A stretch of DNA of 64,000 nucleotides from Maribacter algarum (ex Zhang et al. 2020). GTDB lineage: Bacteria; Bacteroidota; Bacteroidia; Flavobacteriales; Flavobacteriaceae. Location: assembly GCF_005885635.1 (NCBI RefSeq), contig NZ_VATY01000003.1:310001-374000 (forward strand), written 5' to 3'. Shown here piece by piece: positions 35,797 through 45,437 of this stretch. Positions within the stretch are counted from its first letter, which is position 1. Every line of letters begins with the position of its first letter. Under the pieces are notes generated by a model that was not told the origin of the DNA, made no database searches, and worked only from the letters and a program-made list of their open reading frames with translations. The position numbers and the translations under genes are program-made.

Positions 35797-36921
35797 ATGA
35801 AAGCCCAAATCGTTTTTTTAGCCATACTATTCTTTAGTGTATTTACGAGCTGTTCTAAAGATTCCAATACAGAAAATCAAATCGATGAAGATCAAATCGA
35901 AGAATCCGATGATGTCATGGAAACGGAAGAAGAGGAAGTAGCAATGTACTTTCCACCTGTTGATTCAGATACTTGGGAAGCAACCACCATTGAAGAATTG
36001 GAATGGAATGAATCCGCAAAACAACCTTTATTGGATTTTCTCGAGGAAAATAACACCAAGAGCTTTATGGTGCTGCACGAAGGTAAAATTGTACTAGAAG
36101 AATATTTTGACAACCATTCAGCTACTAACCCTTGGTATTGGGCAAGTGCTGGAAAAACCCTGACTTCAACCACAGTAGGTATTGCACAAGACCAAGGTCT
36201 GCTCAACATCGATGATAAGGTCTCAGATTACTTGGGTACAGGATGGACGAGCGCCGCTGCTGATAAAGAAGCAATAATTACCAATAAGCACCTCTTATCA
36301 ATGAGTTCAGGACTGGATGACAGTTTAGGAGATGATGTTTCACCGAGCAATCTGCAATATGTCGCCGATGCGGGAACAAGATGGGCTTATCATAATGTCT
36401 ATGTAAAACTACAAGATGTTGTAGCCGCAGCAAGCGACAGTAACTGGTCGGACTATTTCAACACGGCATTAAGAGATAAAATCGGCATGACAGGCACATG
36501 GATCGACTCTGGTGAAGGTCTAAGTGTTTATTGGAGTAATACCCGAAGCATGGCTCGATTTGGTTTACTGGTTGCTGCCAATGGGAAATGGGAAGACAAT
36601 CAAATCGTGACGAAAACATTTCTTCAGGAAGCTACGGAAACCTCGCAGGACATCAATTTATCATACGGGTATATGTGGTGGTTAAATGGCAAAGATTCCT
36701 ACGGATTACCTCAAACGCAACTGAAATTTGATGGATCTTTAGTGGCCGATGCGCCAGCTGATATGTATTCTGCTTTGGGTAAAAATGACCAAAAAATATA
36801 TATTGTCCCGAGCGAAAAGTTAGTTGTAATACGCATGGGAAATGCTGCAGATGATAGCAATTTCGCCCTGTCAAGCTTTGACAATGCACTTTGGGAGAAA
36901 ATTACCAATCTAATTCAATAA
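35797..36921 (+). CDS. Serine beta-lactamase-like hydrolase, lipoprotein
   Basis: 374 residues. The lipoprotein signal ends at FTSC with an acidic tail (a run of Asp/Glu to about residue 50), suggesting surface display. The class C beta-lactamase/DD-peptidase-like fold has SAGK as the SxxK nucleophile motif (about residue 116) and YHNVY as the YxN motif. It is most likely an esterase or peptidase, not a resistance enzyme. A close paralogue follows 12 bp downstream. Confidence 0.9.
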   Translation: MKAQIVFLAILFFSVFTSCSKDSNTENQIDEDQIEESDDVMETEEEEVAMYFPPVDSDTWEATTIEELEWNESAKQPLLDFLEENNTKSFMVLHEGKIVLEEYFDNHSATNPWYWASAGKTLTSTTVGIAQDQGLLNIDDKVSDYLGTGWTSAAADKEAIITNKHLLSMSSGLDDSLGDDVSPSNLQYVADAGTRWAYHNVYVKLQDVVAAASDSNWSDYFNTALRDKIGMTGTWIDSGEGLSVYWSNTRSMARFGLLVAANGKWEDNQIVTKTFLQEATETSQDINLSYGYMWWLNGKDSYGLPQTQLKFDGSLVADAPADMYSALGKNDQKIYIVPSEKLVVIRMGNAADDSNFALSSFDNALWEKITNLIQ

Positions 36922-36933
36922 ACATTCAGTCGA

Positions 36934-38037
36934 ATGAAAACCTTACGTTATATACTTCTTCTTATTTCTTTCTTGGTAATTTTAAGTTGTTCAAAGGATA
37001 ACACCGAAACCATAAATTCAATAATCAATCCTGATCCAATAGGATTGTATTTTCCTCCAATCAATTCTAATGAATGGGAGGGAGTAACTGCCGCACAATT
37101 GAATTGGAATGAAACCAACATTCAAGATTTATTGGATTACCTCGAAACAAAAGATACAAAAGGATTCATTGTTTTAGAAAATGGTCGTATCGTTATTGAA
37201 GAGTATTTTAATGGTCATTCACAAAATGATGTATTGTTTTGGAATTCAGCTGCTAAGAGTCTAACGGCAGCTATTGTAGGAATCACGCAGGATGAGGCAC
37301 TGTTAAATATAAACGACAAAACATCAAATTACTTAGGCGATAGCTGGAGTTCATTATCACAGGAGAAAGAAGATTTAATAACTGTTGCCCATCATTTGAG
37401 TATGAGTACAGGCTTGGACGAAAAGCTAGACCAACCTCTGGTATGGACTTGTACAAACCCAAATTGTTTGGACTATTCAGCCGATGCCGGAACGCGATGG
37501 GCCTATCATCAAGGTGCTTTCTCTTTACTTTTTGATATTGTTGAAGATGCCACTGCTATGGACTTTGAAGACTATGCAAATTTAAAGTTAGCCGATAAAA
37601 TTGGTATGGAAGGAGCTTGGAAAAAGCAATTGTACCTCCACCGGTTTGAGAGTGATACCCGAAGCATGGCTCGTTTTGGCCTACTTATGATGAACAAGGG
37701 AACATGGAATGAAGAATCTATTTTAAGTGAGAGTTATTTCAATGAAATGACAAATACCTCTCAAGATTTAAACAAATCGTATGGCTATTTGTGGTGGCTC
37801 AATGGGAAAGATAATTATATGGGTACTTCTTCTCAGGAGGTTGTTCTTGGCTCTTTGATACCCAACGCTCCAGATGATTTGTATTCAGCGTTAGGAGCTA
37901 ATGATCAAAAAATTTATGTTGTTCCTAGTCGCAATCTTGTTATCATACGAATGGGTGATAGCGCCAACGAAGCACAATTGGGACCTTCCAGTTTTGACAA
38001 TGAACTATGGGGAAAAATCAATGCGGTTATCAATTAA
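36934..38037 (+). CDS. Serine beta-lactamase-like hydrolase, lipoprotein (tandem paralogue)
   Basis: 367 residues, homologous along its whole length to the gene at 35797 (shared FPPI/V, WEGVTAAQLNWNE, YSADAGTRWAYH, SYGYLWWLNGKD). The lipobox is ILSC. The SxxK motif is SAAK; the YxN motif reads YHQG, so the Asn is replaced by Gln, which may change activity relative to the first copy. The stop codon overlaps the convergent gene at 38034. Confidence 0.9.
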   Translation: MKTLRYILLLISFLVILSCSKDNTETINSIINPDPIGLYFPPINSNEWEGVTAAQLNWNETNIQDLLDYLETKDTKGFIVLENGRIVIEEYFNGHSQNDVLFWNSAAKSLTAAIVGITQDEALLNINDKTSNYLGDSWSSLSQEKEDLITVAHHLSMSTGLDEKLDQPLVWTCTNPNCLDYSADAGTRWAYHQGAFSLLFDIVEDATAMDFEDYANLKLADKIGMEGAWKKQLYLHRFESDTRSMARFGLLMMNKGTWNEESILSESYFNEMTNTSQDLNKSYGYLWWLNGKDNYMGTSSQEVVLGSLIPNAPDDLYSALGANDQKIYVVPSRNLVIIRMGDSANEAQLGPSSFDNELWGKINAVIN

Positions 38038-38582
38038 TATTCTTTTTCTTTTTTTAGATTCCCATCAGCATCATAAAATTTCCACAGACCAATCTTTGTC
38101 CCATTCATTTTATGCCCCTCTTTATACAAATAGGTATCACATAATCGAAAGGAATACCTATAATATTTTTCAAAAGTCTTGAACTTTAGACACTCCTCAG
38201 AATCTAAAAACTCAAATGCTGATTTTGCTGTAGTGTCGAACTCCAATAATTTAATTTCACAGCTCAAACTTCCGGTGCCATCATAAATTTTGGTATCAAA
38301 TGGAACCCCATAGTCATCAAACTTCCATGTACCAGATAAAGATCCATCCCTGAAATATTCCTCGTAATCGCCGATATATTGATAAAATACATAGTCTTCT
38401 GTATGAAATCTTGCTACAACAGTCTTGAACTTAATATTTCCATTTTTGTATCTGGCAACAGAATCATAAACAATCGTAGGCTTTAATTGTTCCTTAAACT
38501 TCTCATAGCGTTCGGAAAACTGTACCTGGCCGTAACCATCACAACAAAAGCTTAAAAGAAAAATTAGAGGAAGGTATCTCAT
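38034..38582 (-). CDS. Hypothetical secreted protein with MORN-like repeats
   Basis: 182 residues from the ATG at 38582 (the longer frame to 38612 would put a charged stretch before the signal). A signal peptide ends near GYGQ. Short repeats such as YKNGNIKFK, FRDGSLSGTWKFDDYG and KMNGTKIGLWKFYDADGN are the MORN-2/YwqK type found in many Bacteroidota surface proteins. The molecular role is unknown. It converges on the hydrolase at 36934 with overlapping stop codons. Confidence 0.7.
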   Translation of the reverse strand: MRYLPLIFLLSFCCDGYGQVQFSERYEKFKEQLKPTIVYDSVARYKNGNIKFKTVVARFHTEDYVFYQYIGDYEEYFRDGSLSGTWKFDDYGVPFDTKIYDGTGSLSCEIKLLEFDTTAKSAFEFLDSEECLKFKTFEKYYRYSFRLCDTYLYKEGHKMNGTKIGLWKFYDADGNLKKEKEY

Positions 38583-38661
38583 AATAATTGCCTTGTACTT
38601 GCAAACGAACAATTATTATGCCTATTGTAGTAATCTAATATTTAAGGAACAAAGATTAGGT

Positions 38662-40341
38662 CTAAAGTTTATACCCATCAGGAATCTTTCTAGCTTGAGT
38701 CGCTTTCTCAAAAGCGGCCCCTAACCTAAGCAAGTCAGCCTCTTTGAACCGCTTTCCAATAAAAGTCAAACCCACAGGTTCACCGGATTTCTTATATCCC
38801 ATGGGAACAGTCAATGCGGGGTATTTGGCGACAGCGGCAAACCCGGCATGGTAATTATTGATAGATAACACAGCATCTAAATCATGTTTATCCATGGCCG
38901 AATCGAAGAAGTGTCTACCGTTCTTTTCCAATCTGGATTTGATTTTTGCCAATTCCTCGGCAGAAGTTGTATCTGCTAGTATTCCGTCAAATCGCACTTG
39001 GCCATACGGAATTCTCACTAAAGAATCCGCTCTATTAAAGGCAACCGCATCAGCAACCGATGTAATTTTTACGGAATTTTTATTCTTTACCTGGGTTTTT
39101 AAATACTCCGGAAGGTCATTCTTCATATCGATATTCAAAATACTTAAAAAACCATCCATTGCAACTTCAAGAGGTGTAAATTCAATGATTTCGGCACCCA
39201 ATTTCTTCAGTTTTTCAATCGTGTTTTTATAGATAGAATCACTTTCTATCAACGACTTCATCGCTCCCAAACGCATATCTTTAAATGGGGTCGGATGCAA
39301 GCCTGCCGAAATAATTCCCGGAAAATGGTCATCGATGGATTCCGAATCCAAAGTATCCTTCCCCGTCATAGCAGATAAAAGGATTGCATTGTCAATAATA
39401 TTGCGAGTCATAGGCCCTGGCGTATCCAATGTACTTGAAATAGGAACGATTCCCGTTCTACTCAGCAAACCGATGGTAGGTTTTAAACCGACAACGGAAT
39501 TTTGGCTGCTCGGTGAAAGAATAGAACCCGAAGTTTCTGTCCCTACTGCCGCCACAGCGTAATTGGCCGCCATTGAAGTACCACTACCAGCACTAGAACC
39601 GCCCGTATCAAAAATACGTCGGCCATATGGATTTAAAGTTTGCCCCCCTACGGCACTTTGGCCATTTGGACAATTACATAAAAAATTGGCCCATTCACTC
39701 AAATTCACTTTCCCGAGAATCAAGGCTCCGTTCCCCTTTAATTGCTTTACAATAAAGGCATCTTCCACCTCATTATCCATCAAGGCAATGGCACCAGCTG
39801 TGGTTTTCATGCTTGACGTATTGATATTGTCTTTTAGCAAAATGGGCATGCCGTAAATTGGATGCCTTGAAGTTGACCCCAAACCGTCGGAAACTTTTTT
39901 ATCCAAAGCCCTTGCTTGATCGACCACATCCTTATTAAGAGCAATGACCGTATTCAACGTTGTTGAGTTATCCAACTCGTATTTATAAATGCGATATAGG
40001 TAAAATAGAACTAAGTCCTCATATTTAAATTTTCCGTCCTCGATTTGCTTACGAATATCAAAAATATTTTGTTCAAGTATGGAAGATTTCAAAGCTTGAT
40101 ATTGCTCTTCAGAAAATTTGGAAACCTCATCGTATAAGGGAAGAAACACTTCATTCTTATCCAATATTTTGGATTGAATATGCTTGTAACGCATTCTTTC
40201 CTTCTCATGATTTAGGTTAGCAGCAACCTCGGTAGAATCATTGTAAGATTCCCATAGTATGATTTCTTCTTTTTCAACTTTGGGTTCTTCTTTGCATGAG
40301 AAAGCTATAAGGAGTATTGGAATTAAAATCAACTTTTTCAT
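38662..40341 (-). CDS. Amidase-signature family hydrolase, lipoprotein
   Basis: 559 residues. The lipoprotein signal ends at AFSC followed by KEE. The amidase-signature domain has the catalytic Lys in PILLKDNINT, the cis-Ser in GGSSAGSGTS and the nucleophile Ser in VGTETSGSIL. It would hydrolyse an amide outside the cytoplasm; the substrate is not evident. It is 13 bp downstream of the DUF2911 gene, so probably cotranscribed. Confidence 0.93.
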   Translation of the reverse strand: MKKLILIPILLIAFSCKEEPKVEKEEIILWESYNDSTEVAANLNHEKERMRYKHIQSKILDKNEVFLPLYDEVSKFSEEQYQALKSSILEQNIFDIRKQIEDGKFKYEDLVLFYLYRIYKYELDNSTTLNTVIALNKDVVDQARALDKKVSDGLGSTSRHPIYGMPILLKDNINTSSMKTTAGAIALMDNEVEDAFIVKQLKGNGALILGKVNLSEWANFLCNCPNGQSAVGGQTLNPYGRRIFDTGGSSAGSGTSMAANYAVAAVGTETSGSILSPSSQNSVVGLKPTIGLLSRTGIVPISSTLDTPGPMTRNIIDNAILLSAMTGKDTLDSESIDDHFPGIISAGLHPTPFKDMRLGAMKSLIESDSIYKNTIEKLKKLGAEIIEFTPLEVAMDGFLSILNIDMKNDLPEYLKTQVKNKNSVKITSVADAVAFNRADSLVRIPYGQVRFDGILADTTSAEELAKIKSRLEKNGRHFFDSAMDKHDLDAVLSINNYHAGFAAVAKYPALTVPMGYKKSGEPVGLTFIGKRFKEADLLRLGAAFEKATQARKIPDGYKL

Positions 40342-40354
40342 GGTTACAAGATAT

Positions 40355-41230
40355 TTAGTCCTTTAATTTTCCCTTCCATAAATCAATGTTTTTTTGATTC
40401 ATGAGAACAAATTCATCTTTGCCCAGTCCATCAGCGATTTCCAAGGATTTTTGAGCAGATTTGATTGCAGATTTATAGTCCTTTAAAGCCGCTTCAGCCA
40501 ATGACTTTACTCTATGAAAATAGTAGGTGTCACCACCTAATTCCAACGCTTTGTTTAGATAGGTCAGTGCCTCGGGATATTTAATACCCTGCTCGACATA
40601 ATATCTTGCTGCTTCATAATAGGTCTGTGCTGACGGGCCAGGTTGCAATGCTTTCTCAATCTGTTCTTCCATAATTCCCTTAGTATTAACCGTTATGGGA
40701 ATTACAACCTGTGTATTCTCCCAGCTCCATATCATATCGGCCACGTTATGGGAAATATTATCGAAGGATATTAATAAATTCTCTTGAAAACCTGCCTTGG
40801 AATTTGGCTTTATCCTTACGCGAAAAGCATCTTCTTCGGCATTATAGTTATTTCGACCATCACCCCAATGTGTTGTATTTTTATGAAAAACAACTTCCCA
40901 TTCGTTTTCTTCGGGAAAAGCATAAAGAGCATATGTACCAGCAATTAGGGTATTCCCTAAAATAGAAACATCTGTATCAACCGTAATCTTAGTTGACTCA
41001 TTAGCCCCTACACGCCAGATTCTACCATAAGGTACTAAGCCCTTTTTACCATCAGGGAGATTACCAAAAACTTTGCGTCCTCGTACAGCCGGTCTTGAAT
41101 AATCTACTTTAATAGTCGTAAAACCTACTTCTTGGGTTACTGTCGCAGCCGGGCTTGCTTTGGGATGATTTAGTTGTGCAGAACCATAGAGTCCGACAAA
41201 GAGAAAAAAAAGCAGTATGACCTTTTTCAT
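40355..41230 (-). CDS. DUF2911 protein with C-terminal TPR
   Basis: 291 residues from the ATG at 41230, which gives a normal signal peptide (ending GSAQ); the frame opens at 41281 but the extra 17 residues precede the signal. The N-terminal DUF2911 domain (VDYSRPAVRGRKVFG, LVPYGRIWRVGANESTKI) is followed by two TPR-like helical pairs. The function is unknown; the family is common in Bacteroidota. It ends 13 bp before the amidase gene. Confidence 0.88.
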   Translation of the reverse strand: MKKVILLFFLFVGLYGSAQLNHPKASPAATVTQEVGFTTIKVDYSRPAVRGRKVFGNLPDGKKGLVPYGRIWRVGANESTKITVDTDVSILGNTLIAGTYALYAFPEENEWEVVFHKNTTHWGDGRNNYNAEEDAFRVRIKPNSKAGFQENLLISFDNISHNVADMIWSWENTQVVIPITVNTKGIMEEQIEKALQPGPSAQTYYEAARYYVEQGIKYPEALTYLNKALELGGDTYYFHRVKSLAEAALKDYKSAIKSAQKSLEIADGLGKDEFVLMNQKNIDLWKGKLKD

Positions 41231-41284
41231 TTGAATAATTTTAAAAAGGGACTTGAATTCATGTTCAAGTCTTGGTGGCAAGTA

Positions 41285-42241
41285 CTATATACTGAAAAAG
41301 GAATCGACAAATTCATGTTTGTTGAAAACCTGTAGATCTTCGATACCTTCCCCCACTCCTATGTATTTAACAGGAATCTGAAATTGGTCTGAAATGCCAA
41401 TAACAACCCCACCCTTTGCCGTTCCGTCCAACTTTGTTACCGCCAATGAAGTTACCTCAGTTGCTTTAGTGAACTGCTTCGCCTGTTCAAAAGCATTTTG
41501 CCCTGTAGAACCATCAAGTACAAGAAGTACATCATGTGGAGTGTCATCCACCACCTTTTGCATCACACGTTTAATTTTGGAAAGTTCATTCATCAAGTTC
41601 ACTTTGTTATGAAGCCTTCCTGCCGTATCGATAATGACAACATCTGCATCTTGGTTGACTGCTGAACTTAACGTGTCAAAGGCAACAGAAGCAGGATCAC
41701 TCCCCATCTTTTGCTTTACAATGGGAACGTCAACCCTATCTGCCCAAACTTGTAATTGATCAATTGCAGCAGCTCTAAACGTATCACCTGCACCTAAGAC
41801 AACCTTTAAACCTTGTTGTTTGAATTGATGTGCCAATTTTCCAATGGTGGTGGTTTTACCTACTCCATTGACTCCGACAACCATAATCACATAGGGTTTC
41901 TTGTCTTTTGGGATGCTAAACTCCACACCTTCCCCAACATGTGTTTCGGAGAGTAGTCCTGCAATTTCCTCACGCAAAATCGTATTTAATTCATCAGTAC
42001 CTACATACTTGTCCTTAGCGGCTCTGGCTTCTATACGCGTAATAATTTTCAATGTCGTATCTACACCAACGTCAGAGGAGACCAATACTTCCTCAAGATT
42101 ATCCAAGACATCATCATCAACTTTTGATTTGCCCGCAACAGCCTTGGTCATTTTGGAGAAAAAACTAGTTTTTGTTTTTTCCAATCCTTTATCTAAGGTT
42201 TCCTTTTTCTTAGAGGAAAATATATTTTTAAATAAACTCAT
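41285..42241 (-). CDS. ftsY: Signal recognition particle receptor FtsY
   Basis: 318 residues: a short N-terminal basic segment, N domain, then the SRP GTPase domain with G1 VGVNGVGKTT, G3 DTAGRLHN and G4 TKLDGTAKGG. FtsY docks ribosome-SRP complexes at the inner membrane for cotranslational insertion. The acidic A domain of E. coli FtsY is absent, as usual in this phylum. It lies downstream of the ribosomal protein cluster, separated by a strong terminator. Confidence 0.97.
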   Translation of the reverse strand: MSLFKNIFSSKKKETLDKGLEKTKTSFFSKMTKAVAGKSKVDDDVLDNLEEVLVSSDVGVDTTLKIITRIEARAAKDKYVGTDELNTILREEIAGLLSETHVGEGVEFSIPKDKKPYVIMVVGVNGVGKTTTIGKLAHQFKQQGLKVVLGAGDTFRAAAIDQLQVWADRVDVPIVKQKMGSDPASVAFDTLSSAVNQDADVVIIDTAGRLHNKVNLMNELSKIKRVMQKVVDDTPHDVLLVLDGSTGQNAFEQAKQFTKATEVTSLAVTKLDGTAKGGVVIGISDQFQIPVKYIGVGEGIEDLQVFNKHEFVDSFFSI

Positions 42242-42465
42242 AGTGTTTTAATCCGCTTTTTTCAAAGATAGAGAACTTAGAGATATTTTAAAGGTTGAAC
42301 TAATCTGAAACCATTATTCGAACTTGCGAACCCTGAAATGAATTTAAAATAAATAAACTCGGGGTAAGCCCACAAGTCATTGAAAGGAAAATCAACATTG
42401 ATTTCAACGTAAGCGTCGGAGCATTTTAAACCTGCCCTTCTGGCAGGCTGGTCTCGATTATCGGA
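42242..42465. repeat. Non-coding stretch with an inverted repeat between ftsY and DUF4295
   Basis: Contains CCTGCC-CTTCT-GGCAGG at about 42431-42447. An 88-residue minus-strand frame crosses the terminator and DUF4295, so I do not call it a gene, although the stretch DAYVEINVDFPFNDLWAYPE within it looks like a dispersed repeat or gene relic. Confidence 0.35.
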
Positions 42466-42499
42466 TAAAAAAAAGCCTCTTTCTTTCGAAAGAGGCTTT
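42466..42499 (-). terminator. Intrinsic terminator after the rpmB-rpmG-DUF4295 cluster
   Basis: AAAGCCTCTTTC and GAAAGAGGCTTT form a perfect 12-bp stem with a four-base loop, followed on the minus strand by eight or nine T residues. It separates the ribosomal protein transcript from ftsY. Confidence 0.92.
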
Positions 42500-42520
42500 C
42501 CAACTATTCTTGGTAGTTTG

Positions 42521-42673
42521 TTATTTCTTAGCAATCCACTCATTCACCTTTTCAGGTGCCATTACAGATTCAACGAAAGTATATGCTCCACTTTTTGGAG
42601 ACTTAACCATTTTAATGGCCTTCGTTAATCTTTTTGAACTTGTCTGTAAACTTGCTACGGTCTTCTTTGCCAT
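42521..42673 (-). CDS. DUF4295 family small protein
   Basis: 50 residues starting MAKKTVASLQTSSKRL and ending NEWIAKK. This tiny basic protein is conserved in Bacteroidota next to rpmB and rpmG and is thought to be ribosome-associated, although its role is not established. It starts 39 bp after rpmG on the same strand and ends just before the terminator at 42466. Confidence 0.92.
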   Translation of the reverse strand: MAKKTVASLQTSSKRLTKAIKMVKSPKSGAYTFVESVMAPEKVNEWIAKK

Positions 42674-42712
42674 GACTAAATATATTTTTGGACATTCCCA
42701 CTGAAGTGGAAA

Positions 42713-42895
42713 TTATTTTATCTCTTTATGAACGGTCATTCTCTTTAAGATAGGATTGAACTTTTTAATTTCCATCCTTTCTGGAGTGTTCTTCTTATTC
42801 TTTGTGGTGATGTAACGTGAAGTACCTGGCTGACCAGATTCTTTATGCTCGGTACACTCTAAAATTACCTGAATTCTATTTCCTTTTTTTGCCAT
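42713..42895 (-). CDS. rpmG: 50S ribosomal protein L33
   Basis: 60 residues, [18 protein letters not shown] through [20 protein letters not shown]. Only one Cys is present, so this is the zinc-independent form. It lies between rpmB and DUF4295 in one short operon. Confidence 0.97.
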   Translation of the reverse strand: MAKKGNRIQVILECTEHKESGQPGTSRYITTKNKKNTPERMEIKKFNPILKRMTVHKEIK

Positions 42896-42915
42896 CGTAA
42901 TCTAATTTTTCCGGA

Positions 42916-43152
42916 TTATTTCAAAATCCCTTGTGCCTTCGCCTCTTTCAAAACAGCCGAAATACCCTTTTTATTGATTGTCTTTAATGCCTTGGCAGAA
43001 ACTTTCAAAGTTACCCAACGATCCTCTTCAGGAATATAAAAACGCTTTTTAGATAGATTTACATTAAATCTTCTTCTCGTTTTATTGACAGAGAAGGAAA
43101 CATTGTTTCCGAACATCGCTCTTTTCCCCGTAATTTCACAAACTTTTGACAT
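42916..43152 (-). CDS. rpmB: 50S ribosomal protein L28
   Basis: 78 residues with the N-terminal MSKVCEITGKRAMFGNNVS typical of L28 and a basic C-terminal half. It is the first gene of the rpmB-rpmG-DUF4295 cluster, 20 bp before rpmG. Confidence 0.97.
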   Translation of the reverse strand: MSKVCEITGKRAMFGNNVSFSVNKTRRRFNVNLSKKRFYIPEEDRWVTLKVSAKALKTINKKGISAVLKEAKAQGILK

Positions 43153-43218
43153 CGCGCTGATTTTTTTTAAACAGGATGCAAATTTATATCTTTTTTACGG
43201 TTCGAACAAAATTCTAAA

Positions 43219-44469
43219 TCAGAATTTTAAAATTTCTTTTTGAAGCAACTCAAAAGCCTTATTCACAGACTTTTGCACGATTCTTTCCCTATGATTACCC
43301 ATCACAAATTTATGCGCAAAAACCCCTTTTGGAGTGGCTATGCCAAGATAGACGGTTCCGACATCTGCATCTGAGTCTCCTTTGGTAGGTCCAGCGTTGC
43401 CAGTTGTGGCTATGGCAAAGTCGGTTTGCATCAATTTTTGAACGTTTTCAGCCATCACCTTAGCAACTTCTTCGCTTACAACTGAATGTTCTTCAATCAA
43501 AGACCTTGGAACCTTGAGCACTTCTATTTTTGCTTCTGTGGCATAACTTACCACGCTGCCTTTGAAATATGACGAAGCGCCTGGTATAGCAGTAATATGC
43601 TCTGCGATTTTACCCCCTGTAAAGCTTTCAGCAGTTGCCAAGGTGAAGCCTTTTGAAGTAATCAATTTTGCAACCACCTCTTCAAGCGTTTCTTCATCTT
43701 CAAGTCCATAAATAATGTCACCAATCAACGGAGAAAGTTTTTGCATCTCCTCATCCACAGATTTGGCTAATACCTCTTTATCAGGTCCTTTTGCTGTTAA
43801 CCGCAAGCGCACCTTTCCCAAATTAGGCAAATAAGCCAACTTTATAAAAGATGGCAGGTTGTTCTCCCAATCTTCTATTTTTTCCGCAATGGCGCTCTCC
43901 CCAAGTCCATAAGTGACTAAAGTTTTATGAAGAATATAGGGACGCTCAAACTCTTCCACTATTTTTGGAATGACGGCATTGGTAATCAAATTCTTCATTT
44001 CAAAAGGTACTCCCGGTAGGGATACAAAAACCGTATTATCTTCTCGCATCCACATTCCCGGCGCAGTACCATAGGCATTATGCAATGCAATGGACTTGGA
44101 TGGTATTAGAGACTGGTCTCTATTGATTTCAGAGATTTTAGTTGTTGTAATGTACTTTTCGAAAAGCGCTTCGATATGAGCTAAAACCTTTTCATCCCTA
44201 ACAAGGTTATCATCAAAGTATTCACAAAAAGTATGTTTGGTTATATCGTCTTTTGTGGGACCCAAACCGCCGGTAACAATAACCACTTGAGCTCGACTTT
44301 TGGCATCAGCAAGTGCACTCAAAATATGTTGGCGTTCATCTTGAACAGAAGTAACCTGATAGACAGATACCCCAATTTTATTAAGTTCCTTGGCTATGAA
44401 AGCAGAATTAGTATCGATAATTTGGCCAATGAGAATTTCATCGCCAATCGTAATGATTTCTGCTATCAT
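43219..44469 (-). CDS. cinA: CinA-family protein
   Basis: 416 residues: an N-terminal MoCF-like domain ([34 protein letters not shown]) and a C-terminal CinA/PncC domain ([28 protein letters not shown]). The C-terminal domain of this family deamidates NMN, and the N-terminal one can act as an ADP-ribose pyrophosphatase in some members. It is the last gene of the run from 47135, 17 bp after the Hpt gene, and precedes rpmB. Confidence 0.95.
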   Translation of the reverse strand: MIAEIITIGDEILIGQIIDTNSAFIAKELNKIGVSVYQVTSVQDERQHILSALADAKSRAQVVIVTGGLGPTKDDITKHTFCEYFDDNLVRDEKVLAHIEALFEKYITTTKISEINRDQSLIPSKSIALHNAYGTAPGMWMREDNTVFVSLPGVPFEMKNLITNAVIPKIVEEFERPYILHKTLVTYGLGESAIAEKIEDWENNLPSFIKLAYLPNLGKVRLRLTAKGPDKEVLAKSVDEEMQKLSPLIGDIIYGLEDEETLEEVVAKLITSKGFTLATAESFTGGKIAEHITAIPGASSYFKGSVVSYATEAKIEVLKVPRSLIEEHSVVSEEVAKVMAENVQKLMQTDFAIATTGNAGPTKGDSDADVGTVYLGIATPKGVFAHKFVMGNHRERIVQKSVNKAFELLQKEILKF

Positions 44470-44486
44470 TCTAAAGTTCTAGTAAA

Positions 44487-44825
44487 TTATAGATTGAAGT
44501 CTTTTCGAAGCTCGGACACGACCTGTTCAATGTCTTTTTTCAAACTTGGAAAAATCGACTGAATCTCTGACATGTTTGCCGCACTTTTACCCAAGGTCTC
44601 TATTTCGAGCGCAGCGGCACGGGTTTGTTCCATTCCTAGTAAGTCAACATTAGGTTTTATTTTGTGCGCCAATTGATATACCTGCTCGTAATTGCTCGTA
44701 TTCAATGCATGCTCTAATCCTTCCAAATCTTGAGGTACCTCCTCCAAAAAAACGGAGATTACAGAATTAATGAAATCATCATCCCCATCAGCCATTTCAT
44801 TAATCTTGTCTAAACTGTATATCAT
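44487..44825 (-). CDS. Stand-alone histidine phosphotransfer (Hpt) protein
   Basis: 112 residues, one four-helix Hpt domain with the phosphorylatable His in YQLAHKIKPNVDLLG. It would relay phosphate between a hybrid kinase and a response regulator, neither of which is in the window. The start codon overlaps the stop of the FAH-family gene, which indicates translational coupling. Confidence 0.88.
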   Translation of the reverse strand: MIYSLDKINEMADGDDDFINSVISVFLEEVPQDLEGLEHALNTSNYEQVYQLAHKIKPNVDLLGMEQTRAAALEIETLGKSAANMSEIQSIFPSLKKDIEQVVSELRKDFNL

Positions 44826-45436
44826 TATTTGATTTTAACGGTAAATAATTTTTGACCTTCCAATACTCCCGAAAGATAGTCATTTACCTCTATTTTACCA
44901 ACCCCTGCGGGGGTTCCCGTAAAAATAATATCGCCTTTTTTAAGCGTAAAAAATTTGGAAACATAAGAAATCAATTCGTCAATCTTCCACAACATTAGAC
45001 TGGTATTGCCCTTCTGGACTTCCTCTTGGTTTTTATACAATGAAAAACTCAAATTATTTAAATCTTCAAAATTTGACACATTGAGCCATTTTCCTACAAC
45101 AGCCGCGCCATCAAAGCCTTTTGCTTTCTCCCATGGGAGCCCTTTTCCTTTTAATTTGGACTGTAGATCGCGGGCTGTAAAGTCAATTCCTAATCCGATT
45201 TCGTCATAATATTTGTTCGCAAACATTTTATCAATATGCTTGCCAACTTTTTTGATTTTCACCAAAACCTCAACTTCATAGTGTATCTCATTTGAGAACT
45301 CGGGAATATAAAAGTCTTGCTCTTTTGGAAGAACTGCAGAATCTGGCTTTATAAAAACCACAGGTTCTTCGGGGCGTTCATTCGAAAGTTCCTCAATGTG
45401 GTCCGTATAATTTCGGCCTATACAGATTATTTTCAT
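44825..45436 (-). CDS. Fumarylacetoacetate hydrolase family protein
   Basis: 203 residues, the short FAH form: IICIGRNYTDHIEELSNERP, FIKPDSAV, EIHYEVEVLVKI with metal-binding Glu residues, and FTGTPAGVGKI near the end. It probably hydrolyses or decarboxylates an acylpyruvate-type substrate. It is tightly packed between the genes at 45438 and 44487. Confidence 0.93.
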   Translation of the reverse strand: MKIICIGRNYTDHIEELSNERPEEPVVFIKPDSAVLPKEQDFYIPEFSNEIHYEVEVLVKIKKVGKHIDKMFANKYYDEIGLGIDFTARDLQSKLKGKGLPWEKAKGFDGAAVVGKWLNVSNFEDLNNLSFSLYKNQEEVQKGNTSLMLWKIDELISYVSKFFTLKKGDIIFTGTPAGVGKIEVNDYLSGVLEGQKLFTVKIK

Positions 45437-45437
45437 A

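Noticed and set aside
42277-42543. 88-residue minus-strand frame between ftsY and DUF4295
   Set aside because: It crosses the strong terminator and the end of DUF4295, so it cannot be a normal gene; treated as non-coding, repeat-like sequence.
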